Below are positions 15,831-26,098 of a DNA stretch of 38,322 nt, in pieces (position 1 is the stretch's first letter; each line of letters opens with the position of its first letter). A model generated the notes under the pieces. That model was not told the origin of the DNA. It did not search any database and saw only the letters and a list, made by a program, of their open reading frames with translations. The stretch is from contig CASELH010000058.1 of NCBI GenBank assembly GCA_949288715.1, positions 1 through 38,322 on the forward strand, written 5' to 3'. The position numbers and the translations under genes are program-made. Source of the stretch: an uncultured Bacteroides sp. GTDB lineage: Bacteria > Bacteroidota > Bacteroidia > Bacteroidales > Bacteroidaceae.

Positions 15831-17426
15831 ATGAGGAAAACACTCCTACTGCTGGCCTGCCTTGCAGCCCTTACCGCGCAGGCCCAGCGCAACAATCTGC
15901 CCCTGCGCAAGCTGCAGATAGCCGAATATGCCATCAACCGCCTGTATGTAGACACGGTCAATGAAGACCGACTTGTGGAACACGCCATCACCGGCATGCT
16001 GGAACAGCTGGACCCCCACTCCACCTACACCGACCCCGAGGAAACCCGGGCCATGAGCCAGCCCCTGGAAGGCAACTTTGAAGGCATCGGCATCCAGTTC
16101 CAGATGATAGAAGACACGCTGCTCGTCATCCAACCAGTCAGCGGGGGACCGTCGGAGAAGGCGGGCATACTGGCCGGCGACCGCATCACCGCCGTCAACG
16201 ACACCGCCATAGCCGGCGTAAAGATGAGCACGGAAGACATCATGAGCCGCCTGCGCGGCCCCAAGGGCTCGGAGGTGAACCTCACCATCGTGCGCCGCGG
16301 CGTAGGCCAGCCCCTGCCCTTCACCGTGAAGCGCGACAAGATACCCATCTACAGCCTCGACGCCGCTTACCTCATTGAGCCCCGCACGGGCTACATACGC
16401 ATCAACCGCTTCGGCGCCACTACCCCCGACGAGTTTGCCGACGCTCTGAAACGCCTGCAGCAGCAAGGCATGCGCGACCTCATACTCGACCTGCAGGGCA
16501 ACGGAGGCGGCTACCTCAACGCCGCCATCGACCTGGCCAACGAATTTCTGGAGCAAAAAGACCTGATAGTCTACACCCAAGGCCGTGCCGAACGCCAGAA
16601 CAACTTCCATGCCAAAGGCTCCGGACGCTTTAAGCAAGGGCGCCTCGTGGTGCTGGTCGACGAATACTCGGCCTCGGCCAGCGAAATCGTCACCGGAGCC
16701 ATACAAGACCACGACCGCGGCGTCGTCGTAGGCCGGCGCACCTTTGGCAAAGGGCTGGTGCAACGCCCCATACCCCTGCCCGACGGCTCCATGATACGCC
16801 TCACCGTGGCACGCTACTACACCCCCGCCGGACGATGCATACAGAAGCCCTACGATGCCGCTGAAGGCCAGGATATGCTGGAGCAATACCACCGCGACCT
16901 GCTGGAACGCTTCAACCACGGCGAACTGATGCACGCCGACAGCATACACTTCCCCGACTCGCTGAAGTATCACACCCTGCGCCTTGCCCGCACAGTCTAC
17001 GGCGGAGGGGGCATCATGCCCGACATCTTCGTGCCCATCGACACTGCCCAATACACCGACTACCACCGCCAGCTGGCAGCGCGCGGCATCATCATCCGCA
17101 GCACCACGGGCTACATAGAGCAACACCGCCAGGAGTTGAAACAACGCTACCCGGACTTCGACACCTTCAACCGGGACTTCCGGATAGACGATGCCTTCCT
17201 GGCCCACATGCGCGCCCTGGCCGACAAGGAAAAGGTAGAGTTCCACGAAGCCCAATACGCCCGCTCCCTGCCCCTCATCAAGACACAGCTGAAGGCCCTC
17301 ATAGCCCGCGACCTGTGGGACATGAGCGAGTACTTCCAGGTGATGAACGCCACCGACCACACCGTACAGCAAGCCCTAAAAGTGCTGCGCGGGGGCATGT
17401 ATGAAAGAATAATCCCAAATAAATGA
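15831..17426 (+). CDS. Secreted S41 family C-terminal processing peptidase
   Basis: A 531-residue periplasmic protease of the CtpA/Prc type. The signal peptide MRKTLLLLACLAALTAQAQ supports the ATG at 15831 over the one at 15804. A PDZ domain lies at about 85-160 (GIGIQFQM, AGILAGDRITAVND). The S41 core follows with GYIRINRFG, LDLQGNGGGYLN, the catalytic serine in EYSASASEIV near 279 and the catalytic lysine in RTFGKGLVQ near 305. A C-terminal extension of about 150 residues is helical. Such enzymes cleave damaged or envelope proteins at their C termini. The parE-coaD-S41 gene order is one I associate with Bacteroides genomes. The substrate is unknown. Confidence 0.9.
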   Translation: MRKTLLLLACLAALTAQAQRNNLPLRKLQIAEYAINRLYVDTVNEDRLVEHAITGMLEQLDPHSTYTDPEETRAMSQPLEGNFEGIGIQFQMIEDTLLVIQPVSGGPSEKAGILAGDRITAVNDTAIAGVKMSTEDIMSRLRGPKGSEVNLTIVRRGVGQPLPFTVKRDKIPIYSLDAAYLIEPRTGYIRINRFGATTPDEFADALKRLQQQGMRDLILDLQGNGGGYLNAAIDLANEFLEQKDLIVYTQGRAERQNNFHAKGSGRFKQGRLVVLVDEYSASASEIVTGAIQDHDRGVVVGRRTFGKGLVQRPIPLPDGSMIRLTVARYYTPAGRCIQKPYDAAEGQDMLEQYHRDLLERFNHGELMHADSIHFPDSLKYHTLRLARTVYGGGGIMPDIFVPIDTAQYTDYHRQLAARGIIIRSTTGYIEQHRQELKQRYPDFDTFNRDFRIDDAFLAHMRALADKEKVEFHEAQYARSLPLIKTQLKALIARDLWDMSEYFQVMNATDHTVQQALKVLRGGMYERIIPNK

Positions 17427-17540
17427 AGAATGAAGAACGAAGAATGAAGAATCCTTTTAAATGAAGAATGAAGAATCGCGCTGCGCGCAAAATGAAGAAT
17501 TGTCATGCACGCATCCCTGAGAATTCTTCATTCTTCATTT
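17421..17540. repeat. tgaagaat repeats forming an inverted repeat between convergent genes
   Basis: AAATGAAGAATGAAGAA stands at 17421-17437. An 18-base copy at 17459-17476 is perfectly complementary to 17523-17540. A short GCGCTGCGCGC palindrome lies between them. The cluster sits between the S41 protease gene and the convergent aquaporin gene and could act as a two-way transcription stop. The same motif occurs at 11605-11633. Confidence 0.65.
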
Positions 17541-17557
17541 TTAGTTCTTCATTTACC

Positions 17558-18238
17558 TTACTTTTCCCCAGCAATGCCCTTCCACACCAGCGCGCTCAGG
17601 GCAGCGCCCACAAACGGGGCAACGATGAACAGCCACAACTGCGACAGGGCCACGCCGCCGTCGAACAGTGCCGGGCCTATGCTACGCGCCGGGTTGACCG
17701 ACGTACCCGTAATGGGGATGCACACGATGTGAATCAGCACCAGCGACAAGCCGATGGCCAGTCCGGCCAGTTGGCCAGCCCCCCGCTTCTCATCCGTAGT
17801 GCCCAGCACCACCAGCACGAAGATAAACGTAAAGACAGCCTCGGCAATGAAAGCCTGCACCATCATGCCATCCTGATAGCTGTTGCTGCCCGTCTCCGTA
17901 GGCCCGCCATGCGCGCCCGTCGAAACCAGCAGGAACAGGATGGCCGACCCGATGATGGCCCCGACCACCTGGAACAGCATGTACATGCCCGCATCCTTGC
18001 CGCTCATCCGGCCGGACAGGTACACGCCCAGCGTAATGGCCGGGTTAATGTGGCACCCCGAAATGCCCCCGATGGTATAAGCCATGGCCACCACCGCCAA
18101 GCCGAAGGCCAACGCCACGCCCAGCGTACCGACACCTGCGCCCACCGTCCCTGCCACGCTTCCGGCAAAGACCGCGCTGCCGCATCCCATGAGGACGAGC
18201 ACCATCGTCCCCACCATTTCTGCAATGTACTTTTTCAT
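17558..18238 (-). CDS. aqpZ: Aquaporin Z
   Basis: A 226-residue inner-membrane water channel with six membrane helices and two half-helices. The NPA motifs are INPAITLG (Asn near 65) and VNPARSIGPAL (Asn near 182). Selectivity-filter residues typical of AqpZ rather than glycerol channels are visible: His170 in LVLIHIV and Arg185 after the second NPA. Its length is normal. It is a single gene, read convergently with the S41 protease gene, from an ATG at 18238 followed by the basic residues KKY. The 580 bases upstream hold repeats rather than genes. Confidence 0.95.
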   Translation of the reverse strand: MKKYIAEMVGTMVLVLMGCGSAVFAGSVAGTVGAGVGTLGVALAFGLAVVAMAYTIGGISGCHINPAITLGVYLSGRMSGKDAGMYMLFQVVGAIIGSAILFLLVSTGAHGGPTETGSNSYQDGMMVQAFIAEAVFTFIFVLVVLGTTDEKRGAGQLAGLAIGLSLVLIHIVCIPITGTSVNPARSIGPALFDGGVALSQLWLFIVAPFVGAALSALVWKGIAGEK

Positions 18239-18399
18239 AACGTCATTATTTTAAAAGGTTATTCATCCTCAAAAATAGGCAATAAAAGCATAGGTTGTTC
18301 TCCCCGGCCCGGATTTTTTGTCACATGCTCCGCCCGCCCGGCCCCCGAACATTCCAAAATCCTTACACATCCGCCATCCACCCGACACCGACCTCAGTC

Positions 18400-18457
18400 G
18401 TACCCCATTCGTACCCCATTCGGTACTCCTTCGCTCCGGCTTCGGCCCTATGGAGCG
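18400..18457 (-). repeat. Dispersed stem-loop/GGTAC repeat, copy C (inverted)
   Basis: On the minus strand, GGAGCG/CGCTCC arms (18432-18437 with 18452-18457) are followed by GTAC motifs whose plus-strand positions are 18423, 18411 and 18400, spaced 12 and 11 bases as in copy A. The sequence between the motifs (GAATGG) is also shared. It lies between the divergent aqpZ and frdC genes. Confidence 0.7.
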
Positions 18458-18566
18458 GAAAAAGACCGGACAAAGCAGGGCGCTGTTTCCGGGCAGGCCG
18501 GAAGGCATTGGCAGTTCACTTTCCTTGTTCCCCCCGGCATAAACGCAATGGAGGTGTGTCAAAACC

Positions 18567-18682
18567 CTCTGAACGCTTTCAAAATGTTATATATTAGGCG
18601 CGGATTTCGCGGAATAACGCGGATTTAATAAGCTTAATCCGTGAAATCCGCGTAATCCGCGCCTAAAAGAAAGCATTCAGAG
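18567..18682. repeat. Large nested hairpin of CGCGGATT units before the frd promoter
   Basis: Outer arms CTCTGAACGCTTTC (18567-18580) and GAAAGCATTCAGAG (18669-18682) pair with one mismatch. Inner arms TTAGGCGCGGATT (18594-18606) and AATCCGCGCCTAA (18654-18666) pair perfectly. Further CGCGGATTT/AAATCCGCG units pair inside. The element ends 36 bases before the -33 of the frd promoter. Confidence 0.75.
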
Positions 18683-18718
18683 CCGTGGCAAGCATTACGG
18701 AATTATTTCCTTAATCGC

Positions 18719-18748
18719 TTGGTTTCTCAAGGTTTTTCCCTACCTTTG
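18719..18748 (+). promoter_or_regulatory. Promoter of frdCAB
   Basis: TTG at 18719-18721 and TACCTTTG at 18741-18748 with 19 bases between them. The leader to the ATG at 18819 is about 60 bases and A-rich at its end. Confidence 0.7.
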
Positions 18749-18818
18749 CAGGAAAATGGAGGCAAACTGTTCAGGAAAAACAATTTCTAACTATTAAATA
18801 ACTTTAATTCAATCATTT

Positions 18819-19496
18819 ATGTGGTTAAGTAATTCATCTGTAGGAAGGAAAGTGGTGATGAGCGTTACCGGCATTGCCCTTATCCTGTTTCTGACGTTTC
18901 ACATGGCGATGAACCTGGTTGCGCTCGTCTCGGCAGAGGGGTACAACATGGTTTGTGAGTTCCTGGGAGCGAACTGGTATGCGGTGGCCGGCACGCTGGC
19001 ACTGGCTGCGTTGTTCATCATTCACATCATCTATGCCTTCTGGCTCACCATGCAGAACCGCCGCGCACGCGGCACGGAGCGCTACGCCGTGACGGAAAAG
19101 CCGAAGACGGTGGAGTGGGCTTCGCAAAACATGCTGGTGCTGGGCCTCATCGTCATCGTAGGCCTGGGCTTGCACCTGGTGCACTTCTGGTCGAAAATGA
19201 TGCTTCCCGAACTGGCAGGCTGCGACGACATGGGCGTCATGATGTATGCCGCCAACGGTATCTATCACATTGAGAACACCTTTGGCAACATTGTCAACGT
19301 AGTGCTCTACCTGGTGTGGCTGGGTGCCCTGTGGTTCCACCTGACACACGGATTCTGGAGCGCCATGCAGACGTTGGGCTGGAACAACAAAGTGTGGCTC
19401 AACCGCTGGCAGTGCATCTCCAACATCTATTCCACCATCGTGGTGCTGTGCTTCGCACTGGTAGTAGTAGTGTTCTATATCAAATCACTCATTTAA
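18819..19496 (+). CDS. frdC: Fumarate reductase/succinate dehydrogenase cytochrome b subunit
   Basis: A 225-residue membrane anchor with five predicted helices. Histidines placed to ligate two b hemes are seen in FHMAMNLV, FIIHIIYAFW, LHLVHFW and WFHLTHGFW. A single large cytochrome b subunit is typical of type B quinol:fumarate reductases such as those of Bacteroides and Wolinella. It passes electrons from menaquinol to FrdB and FrdA in anaerobic fumarate respiration. It is first in the frdCAB operon, with the flavoprotein gene 98 bases downstream. An sdhC label would also be acceptable, since orthologues are named either way. Confidence 0.93.
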   Translation: MWLSNSSVGRKVVMSVTGIALILFLTFHMAMNLVALVSAEGYNMVCEFLGANWYAVAGTLALAALFIIHIIYAFWLTMQNRRARGTERYAVTEKPKTVEWASQNMLVLGLIVIVGLGLHLVHFWSKMMLPELAGCDDMGVMMYAANGIYHIENTFGNIVNVVLYLVWLGALWFHLTHGFWSAMQTLGWNNKVWLNRWQCISNIYSTIVVLCFALVVVVFYIKSLI

Positions 19497-19498
19497 GT

Positions 19499-19584
19499 TA
19501 ACAAGGTGACAAGGTGACAAGACAATAGGGAAGCAAAGCAAGGTCCTTGTACCCTCGTCAACTGAAACCCTCGTCAACTAAAAA
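19499..19584. repeat. Short direct repeats in the frdC-frdA gap
   Basis: AACAAGGTGACAAGGTGACAAG is followed by CCTTGTACCCTCGTCAACTG and a second CCCTCGTCAACT. The two blocks are partly complementary (CAAGG with CCTTG, GTTAAC-like with GTCAAC), so a transcript could fold between frdC and frdA and change their relative expression. This is an inference. Confidence 0.4.
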
Positions 19585-19594
19585 AGAAAAAACT

Positions 19595-21487
<1,893 letters not shown>

Positions 21488-21520
21488 TCGGGAAGTTGAA
21501 CAATTAAAGAATTAAAGACA

Positions 21521-22276
21521 ATGGATAAAAATATAAGTTTCACTCTGAAAATATGGCGTCAGAAAGGCCCGAAGGCCAAAGGCGCATTCGAGACCTATCA
21601 GATGAAAGATATTCCCGGCGATACTTCTTTCCTGGAAATGCTGGATATCTTGAACGAGCAACTTATCAGTGAAGGCAAGGAGCCCGTAGTATTCGACCAC
21701 GACTGCCGTGAAGGTATTTGCGGCATGTGCTCGCTCTACATCAACGGACATCCGCACGGACCCGCAACAGGGGCTACTACCTGCCAGATTTACATGCGCC
21801 GCTTCCACGATGGCGATACCATCACGGTTGAGCCCTGGCGTTCGGCCGGCTTCCCGGTCATCAAGGACTTGATGGTAGACCGTACGGCCTATGACAAGAT
21901 TATGCAGGCCGGTGGTTATGTAAGCGTTCCCACGGGTGCCCCGCAGGATGCCAACGCCATCCTTATCCCGAAACCCATTGCCGACGAGGCCATGGATGCA
22001 GCCAGCTGCATCGGTTGCGGCGCCTGCGTGGCTGCCTGCAAGAACGGGTCGGCCATGCTGTTCGTATCCGCCAAGGTGAGCCAGCTCAACCTGCTGCCGC
22101 AAGGCAAGCCGGAAGCTCTGCGCCGCGCCAAGGCCATGCTTGCCAAGATGGACGAACTGGGCTTCGGCAACTGCACCAACACCCGCGCCTGCGAGGCTGA
22201 GTGCCCGAAGAATGTGTCCATCAGCAACATTGCCCGCCTGAACCGTGACTTCATTCGCGCCAAGCTGAAAGACTAA
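21521..22276 (+). CDS. frdB: Fumarate reductase iron-sulfur subunit
   Basis: A 251-residue electron-transfer subunit. The [2Fe-2S] cluster ligands are in CREGICGMC at about 65-73 plus a later cysteine in GATTC. The [4Fe-4S] ligands are in [11 protein letters not shown] near 165, and the third-cluster cysteines are in [12 protein letters not shown] near 220. It links the cytochrome b subunit to FrdA on the cytoplasmic side of the membrane. It is last in the operon and is followed by a strong intrinsic terminator. Confidence 0.96.
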   Translation: MDKNISFTLKIWRQKGPKAKGAFETYQMKDIPGDTSFLEMLDILNEQLISEGKEPVVFDHDCREGICGMCSLYINGHPHGPATGATTCQIYMRRFHDGDTITVEPWRSAGFPVIKDLMVDRTAYDKIMQAGGYVSVPTGAPQDANAILIPKPIADEAMDAASCIGCGACVAACKNGSAMLFVSAKVSQLNLLPQGKPEALRRAKAMLAKMDELGFGNCTNTRACEAECPKNVSISNIARLNRDFIRAKLKD

Positions 22277-22312
22277 CTATGCCTTTCTACATTTGATTAA
22301 TATCACATCCGG

Positions 22313-22355
22313 GACTCCCCTGCAGGACTTGTGCTTGCAGGGGAGTCTTATTTTT
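22313..22355 (+). terminator. Intrinsic terminator of frdCAB
   Basis: GACTCCCCTGCA (22313-22324) pairs perfectly with TGCAGGGGAGTC (22336-22347), followed by TTATTTTTAT. Confidence 0.92.
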
Positions 22356-22499
22356 ATCAATGGCAGAAAGCGCGGCAAGGAGGGATAACCATTTTGCTGT
22401 AGCAATGCTAACATTTGCTAACAAAAAGACAAGCCGTGCATGCAAACGATTATAATTCGTAAAAGTGTTTTAAAAGATTCAATAAACACAGGGAAATAG

Positions 22500-22530
22500 T
22501 TGGAGATTATAGGAAGAAAGCCTATCTTCG
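22500..22530 (+). promoter_or_regulatory. Promoter of a candidate small RNA
   Basis: TTG at 22500-22502 and TATCTTCG at 22523-22530, separated by 20 bases, match the -33/-7 pattern with one deviation (C for T) in the -7 element. No open reading frame of note starts downstream before a terminator at 22577. Confidence 0.5.
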
Positions 22531-22536
22531 CAACGT

Positions 22537-22598
22537 GATTTTTTTCATAGTATTAGATTTAAGGTTAACAAAGGTAGGGCTCGGCGGAGCCCTTTTTT
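22537..22598 (+). ncRNA. Candidate small RNA ending at a strong terminator
   Basis: About 60 bases run between a plausible promoter and the terminator hairpin GGGCTC-ggcg-GAGCCC (22577-22592) followed by TTTTTT. The interior is A/T-rich (a T-run, then TTAGATTTAAGGTTAACAAAG), unlike the surrounding G+C-rich coding DNA. No protein is encoded. It could be an independent sRNA or the attenuated leader of the lipoprotein gene at 22739. I do not recognise an Rfam family. Confidence 0.4.
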
Positions 22599-22606
22599 AT
22601 TTTATG

Positions 22607-22634
22607 GCAGCCGGCAAGGCTGCTTTATTTTTTT
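22607..22634 (+). terminator. Second terminator hairpin before the PepSY-like gene
   Basis: GCAGCC (22607-22612) pairs with GGCTGC (22618-22623), followed by TTTATTTTTTT. With the hairpin at 22577 it forms a tandem stop in the 462-base gap between frdB and the lipoprotein gene. Confidence 0.65.
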
Positions 22635-22738
22635 GAAGGGAAAGCTGCATAATCATGCATTATTCCTACTTCTTTCCAGATTTCCTTCCGTACTTTGCCC
22701 ACGAAAATAGTTGTAATTAACCCTAAAAGAAAAGCCTT

Positions 22739-24073
22739 ATGAAAAAATTACTACCCCTATGCGCACTGCTTACCGGCATGTGTTGCACCTTAGCCTCGTG
22801 CAGCAACGACGACCAGCCGGGCATCCACCCGGAAGGCGGCAATGTGCCGGAAACCATAGTAGAACAGTTCAACAGCCAGTTTCCCGACGCAAAGAACGTG
22901 ACGTGGGAAAGCCAGGCCGACGGATACTACACAGCCCACTTCACCACCGACGACAATCCGCAAGGCGACAACACGGCCTGGTTCAGCGGATACGGGCATT
23001 GGGACATGACCAACTACGACATCCCTTTCCGAGCCATACCGCAGGCGGTGAAAGAGGCCTTCGAGGCCAGCGACTACGGCCAAAGCGGCTCGGGCTGGCA
23101 CGTAGACGATGAAGTGGAGGTGATGGAGCGAAACGGCAACGAAACGCTCTACGTCATTGAAGTGCAGAAACGGGAAAACGGCAGGGAAACGGAGATAGAC
23201 CTGTACTTCACGGCATCGGGCATCCTGGTGAAGGAGCTGGCCGACGGCGGCGACCACATCCGCTACGAAGACTACCTGCCCCAGCAGCCCGCCGGCAGCA
23301 TAAGCAGCTGGCTGGAAAACAGCAAGTACAAGGACGCCGGCATCGTAGACATCGAGCAGGAAGACGGAGGCACGGAGGTAGAGCTCATCTACAACGGACA
23401 GAAAGTGGAAATATTATTCAGCCGCAGCCAGCAATGGGTGTACACCAAGACCGAGTACAAGCGCCGCGACCAGCACCTTGTGCCCGAGGCCATACTAAGC
23501 GCCGCACAGGCCAGCCAGGCTTGGCAGAACGGATACGACCGCTTGGAGGGCATAGACTTCTACGAGACCAGCCAGTCGGGCAACTTCTACTGCATAGAGC
23601 TGGAAAACCGCTTTGACGACGACGTGAAGATATACGCGGACGAGAACGGCAACCTGCTGGACCAGCGCCCCGACACCGGCAACGGCAACGACGGGCAGGG
23701 CGGCATTCCGGTGGAGGATGACATCAAGACATTCATTGAAACAAACTATCCCGGAGCCGTCATCCTGGAGAAGGACTACGACCACGGCATGCTGGAAGTG
23801 GAAATACGCCACGAAGGCCGGGAAAAAGAAGTCAGATTCAACGGGCGCAACGAGTGGCTCGGCTCGGAATGGGATGTACGCATCGGCGAGCTCCCCGAGG
23901 CCGTAAGGCAAGCCCTTAGCGACAACGGCTACCGCCCGGACGACGACGAGGCCACCTACACGGAGACTCCCGACGGCGTGTGGTATGAAATAGAAGCCTA
24001 CAAAGACCGCCGCGAATGGACGGTGTACATCAACCCGGACGGCATCATACTCGACGAAAGGCGCGACGACTAA
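22739..24073 (+). CDS. PepSY-like lipoprotein with repeated domains
   Basis: A 444-residue secreted lipoprotein. The signal peptide ends in a lipobox, LASC, with Cys at about 21, followed by SNDDQ, which suggests display at the outer membrane. Three repeated PepSY-like (BLIP-like beta-lactamase-inhibitor-fold) units are suggested by recurring segments: FNSQFPDAKNVTWE near 44, a middle unit around 180-310, and FIETNYPGAVILEKDYDHG near 330. Each is followed by phrases such as IPFRAIPQAVKEAF or GELPEAVRQAL. Such proteins are common in Bacteroides and of unknown function, probably inhibitory or binding. The stop overlaps the convergent dprA stop by 4 bases. The -7 element is weak (GTACTTTG at 22692-22699). 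Confidence 0.85.
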   Translation: MKKLLPLCALLTGMCCTLASCSNDDQPGIHPEGGNVPETIVEQFNSQFPDAKNVTWESQADGYYTAHFTTDDNPQGDNTAWFSGYGHWDMTNYDIPFRAIPQAVKEAFEASDYGQSGSGWHVDDEVEVMERNGNETLYVIEVQKRENGRETEIDLYFTASGILVKELADGGDHIRYEDYLPQQPAGSISSWLENSKYKDAGIVDIEQEDGGTEVELIYNGQKVEILFSRSQQWVYTKTEYKRRDQHLVPEAILSAAQASQAWQNGYDRLEGIDFYETSQSGNFYCIELENRFDDDVKIYADENGNLLDQRPDTGNGNDGQGGIPVEDDIKTFIETNYPGAVILEKDYDHGMLEVEIRHEGREKEVRFNGRNEWLGSEWDVRIGELPEAVRQALSDNGYRPDDDEATYTETPDGVWYEIEAYKDRREWTVYINPDGIILDERRDD

Positions 24074-25191
24074 ACCAGGCGGTACATGCCGCCCGCCAAG
24101 GCCTTGACCACTCCCTTCATCTCGAGCTCGAACAGCAGCGCGCTCATACGGTTCACCGGGATGTCGGACGCCACGACCAAGGTATTGATGTGCAGCTCGC
24201 CCCGCTCCATAAGGATGCGCACCACGCAAGCCTCTTCTCCGGACAACTCGGGGAAGAGGCTTCGCTGTACATTGCCCGGCACGGAGTGGGCAGCGCGGGG
24301 CTCCCACAGCATGGCCTTCATCAGGTCGTCGGCCGAGAGCAGCAAGGCCGCCTTGTTGTCGCGTATCAGCCGGTTGCAGCCCTCGGAGCAGGCATCGCCC
24401 ACGCGGCCCGGCACGGCAAAGCAGTCGCGATTGTAGGCATTGGCCAGCTCGGCGGTAATCAGCGAGCCGCCCTTGGCAGCCGACTCCACCACAATGGTGG
24501 CGTCGCTCATGCCGGCCACAATGCGGTTGCGCTGCACAAAGTTATGGCGGTCGGGCAGCGTGCCCGTGAAGTACTCCGTCAGCAAGCCGCCGTTTTCCAG
24601 CATCTCTATGGCTGTGCGACGGTGCGACGACGGGTAGATGCGGTCCAACCCATGCCCCAACACCGCCACCGTGGAGAGCCCGTTGGCCAGCGCCTCACGG
24701 TGGGCGGCGATGTCGATGCCATAGGCCAGTCCGCTCACCACCAGCACGTCGGGACACTGGGCGGACAACTCGCGCAGCAGGTTGGCACAGAACTGCCGCC
24801 CGTAATCCGTGGCACGGCGGGTGCCCACGATGCTCACCACGTGCAGGCGGTTCAGGTCGGTATTTCCCTTGAAAAACAAGGCCACAGGGGCGTCCTCGCA
24901 ATTGCGCAGGCGGGAGGGGTAAGCCTCATCCATCAGCGTGATGCAGGCTATGCGGTTCTTTTCGGCAAAAGCCAGTTCCTGCTCGGCACGGCGGAAGGCC
25001 TCCGCATCGCCCAAGGCAGACACTACAGACCTCGGCAAGCCGGGAAACAAGGCGGGAAGCTCCTCCCGGCGGTTGAAGACAGCCGTCGCGCTACCCAGGT
25101 CTTTCACCAGCCGGTGGGCCAATATGGCACCTACGCCCGCACAGCGGGGCAACGCCAGGCTGTAAAGTTGTTCATCGGTAGAAGTATTCAT
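24070..25191 (-). CDS. dprA: DNA-processing protein DprA
   Basis: A 373-residue cytoplasmic protein that binds incoming single-stranded DNA during transformation and loads RecA. The N-terminal helix-hairpin-helix region is LALPRCAGVGAILAHRL. The DprA/Smf Rossmann core follows with SIVGTRRATDYGR near 120, SGLAYGIDIAAH near 152, LGHGLDRIYP and RNRIVAGMSDATIVVE. The C-terminal winged-helix domain occupies about 310-373. The ATG is at 25191, and 37 bases separate it from the thioesterase gene upstream. It is the last gene of a minus-strand operon. Confidence 0.95.
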   Translation of the reverse strand: MNTSTDEQLYSLALPRCAGVGAILAHRLVKDLGSATAVFNRREELPALFPGLPRSVVSALGDAEAFRRAEQELAFAEKNRIACITLMDEAYPSRLRNCEDAPVALFFKGNTDLNRLHVVSIVGTRRATDYGRQFCANLLRELSAQCPDVLVVSGLAYGIDIAAHREALANGLSTVAVLGHGLDRIYPSSHRRTAIEMLENGGLLTEYFTGTLPDRHNFVQRNRIVAGMSDATIVVESAAKGGSLITAELANAYNRDCFAVPGRVGDACSEGCNRLIRDNKAALLLSADDLMKAMLWEPRAAHSVPGNVQRSLFPELSGEEACVVRILMERGELHINTLVVASDIPVNRMSALLFELEMKGVVKALAGGMYRLV

Positions 25192-25228
25192 CGGTTAAAA
25201 AAAGATTAGAACATTGGGATACTGCCCC

Positions 25229-25636
25229 TCAGCTGAAGTAAGGCTCGAACAGCTTGTCGAACAGCTCGCTACCGCTCAGCCGCCCGCCTACCACGCACAC
25301 CGTCTCCACCACCGACTTCACGGCCACCCGGCCATCGCTCTTGCGGAAGATGTCCTGATAAAAGACGTACTTGATGCCCTCTTTCTTCAGGTAAAGCTTG
25401 GACAGGAATTCATCGCCGCTGCGCAAAGGTGTCTTGAAGGCCATGCTGATGCGCGCCACCACGGGGTCTACCCCCTGGCGATGCAGCTCGGCAAAGCTGA
25501 CGCCCACGGACAGCAGGAATTCATGCCGCGTATGCTCCAGGTAGTGCTGGTAATTGGCGTTGTTCACAATGCCCTGCAGGTCGCACTCGTAGTCGCGCAC
25601 CTTCATGGGCAGCTCGTAGATGTATTTATCGGTCAT
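25229..25636 (-). CDS. Acyl-CoA thioesterase (YbgC/4HBT hotdog family)
   Basis: A 135-residue single hotdog-fold domain. The catalytic loop CDLQGIVNNANYQHYLEHTR near 18-37 has the conserved Asp and NxNY pattern of 4HBT/YbgC thioesterases, which hydrolyse acyl-CoA esters in the cytoplasm. I chose the ATG at 25636 (MTDKYIYELP) because the longer frame upstream has no family similarity and overlaps the preceding gene. The overlap with the DUF2007 gene is 11 bases, suggesting coupled translation. The chain-length preference is unknown. Confidence 0.88.
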   Translation of the reverse strand: MTDKYIYELPMKVRDYECDLQGIVNNANYQHYLEHTRHEFLLSVGVSFAELHRQGVDPVVARISMAFKTPLRSGDEFLSKLYLKKEGIKYVFYQDIFRKSDGRVAVKSVVETVCVVGGRLSGSELFDKLFEPYFS

Positions 25637-26081
25637 TGTCGGTATCCGTATTAAGGGTTGTACATGATTCTTCAGTACGCGCCACCGGCGTATTGAAACG
25701 GGCGCCACACCGGCTGCACACGTATTCCCAATGCTCCGTGCCCGGAGGGGCCGCCGTGAGCATGGTCATCACCGTGGCCAGCGCCGCACGCCACCGCTTC
25801 CCGCGCTTCAGGCGCAGCCTGATGTCGGCCGAGCCGCACTGCGGGCAATACTTCAGCTGCTCGGGCACCATCTGGTTGCGCTCCAGCAGGGCCAGCGCCG
25901 CCTCGTAGTCGTCCTCATAGACAAAGATGTCCACGCCCGACACGTTGGACACAAAGCCACGCAACACGTTGGACGTATTCTCGTTGTGCAGGGCCGAGGG
26001 GATGCCTTCGTTCTCCAGCGCGCCCTGTATGAGGCGTGCCTGGAAATCGTCGTTGCAGGTTATCAGTTTCCGTGTTTTCAT
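25626..26081 (-). CDS. DUF2007 domain protein with C-terminal zinc ribbon
   Basis: A 151-residue protein. The N-terminal part (about 1-70), ITCNDDFQARLIQGALENEG and SGVDIFVYEDDYEAALALL, is the DUF2007 fold, a GlnB-like domain annotated as a putative signal-transducing protein. Four cysteines, CPQC near 79 and CSRC near 121, are arranged as a zinc ribbon. No enzyme activity is known. It lies between the U32 peptidase and thioesterase genes in one operon, with gaps of 17 bases and minus 11. Confidence 0.82.
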   Translation of the reverse strand: MKTRKLITCNDDFQARLIQGALENEGIPSALHNENTSNVLRGFVSNVSGVDIFVYEDDYEAALALLERNQMVPEQLKYCPQCGSADIRLRLKRGKRWRAALATVMTMLTAAPPGTEHWEYVCSRCGARFNTPVARTEESCTTLNTDTDNDR

Positions 26082-26098
26082 ATCCTATAGGAGTTGAT

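Noticed and set aside
18269-18562. Open frames of 74-100 codons over repeat copy C
   Set aside because: Similar frames arise at copies A and B because the repeat unit lacks stops. The conserved feature is the DNA structure, not a protein.
17468-18628. A 386-codon plus-strand frame covering the aquaporin gene and repeats
   Set aside because: It crosses the tgaagaat repeats, the antisense of aqpZ and the dispersed repeat copy C. The minus-strand aquaporin is unmistakable.
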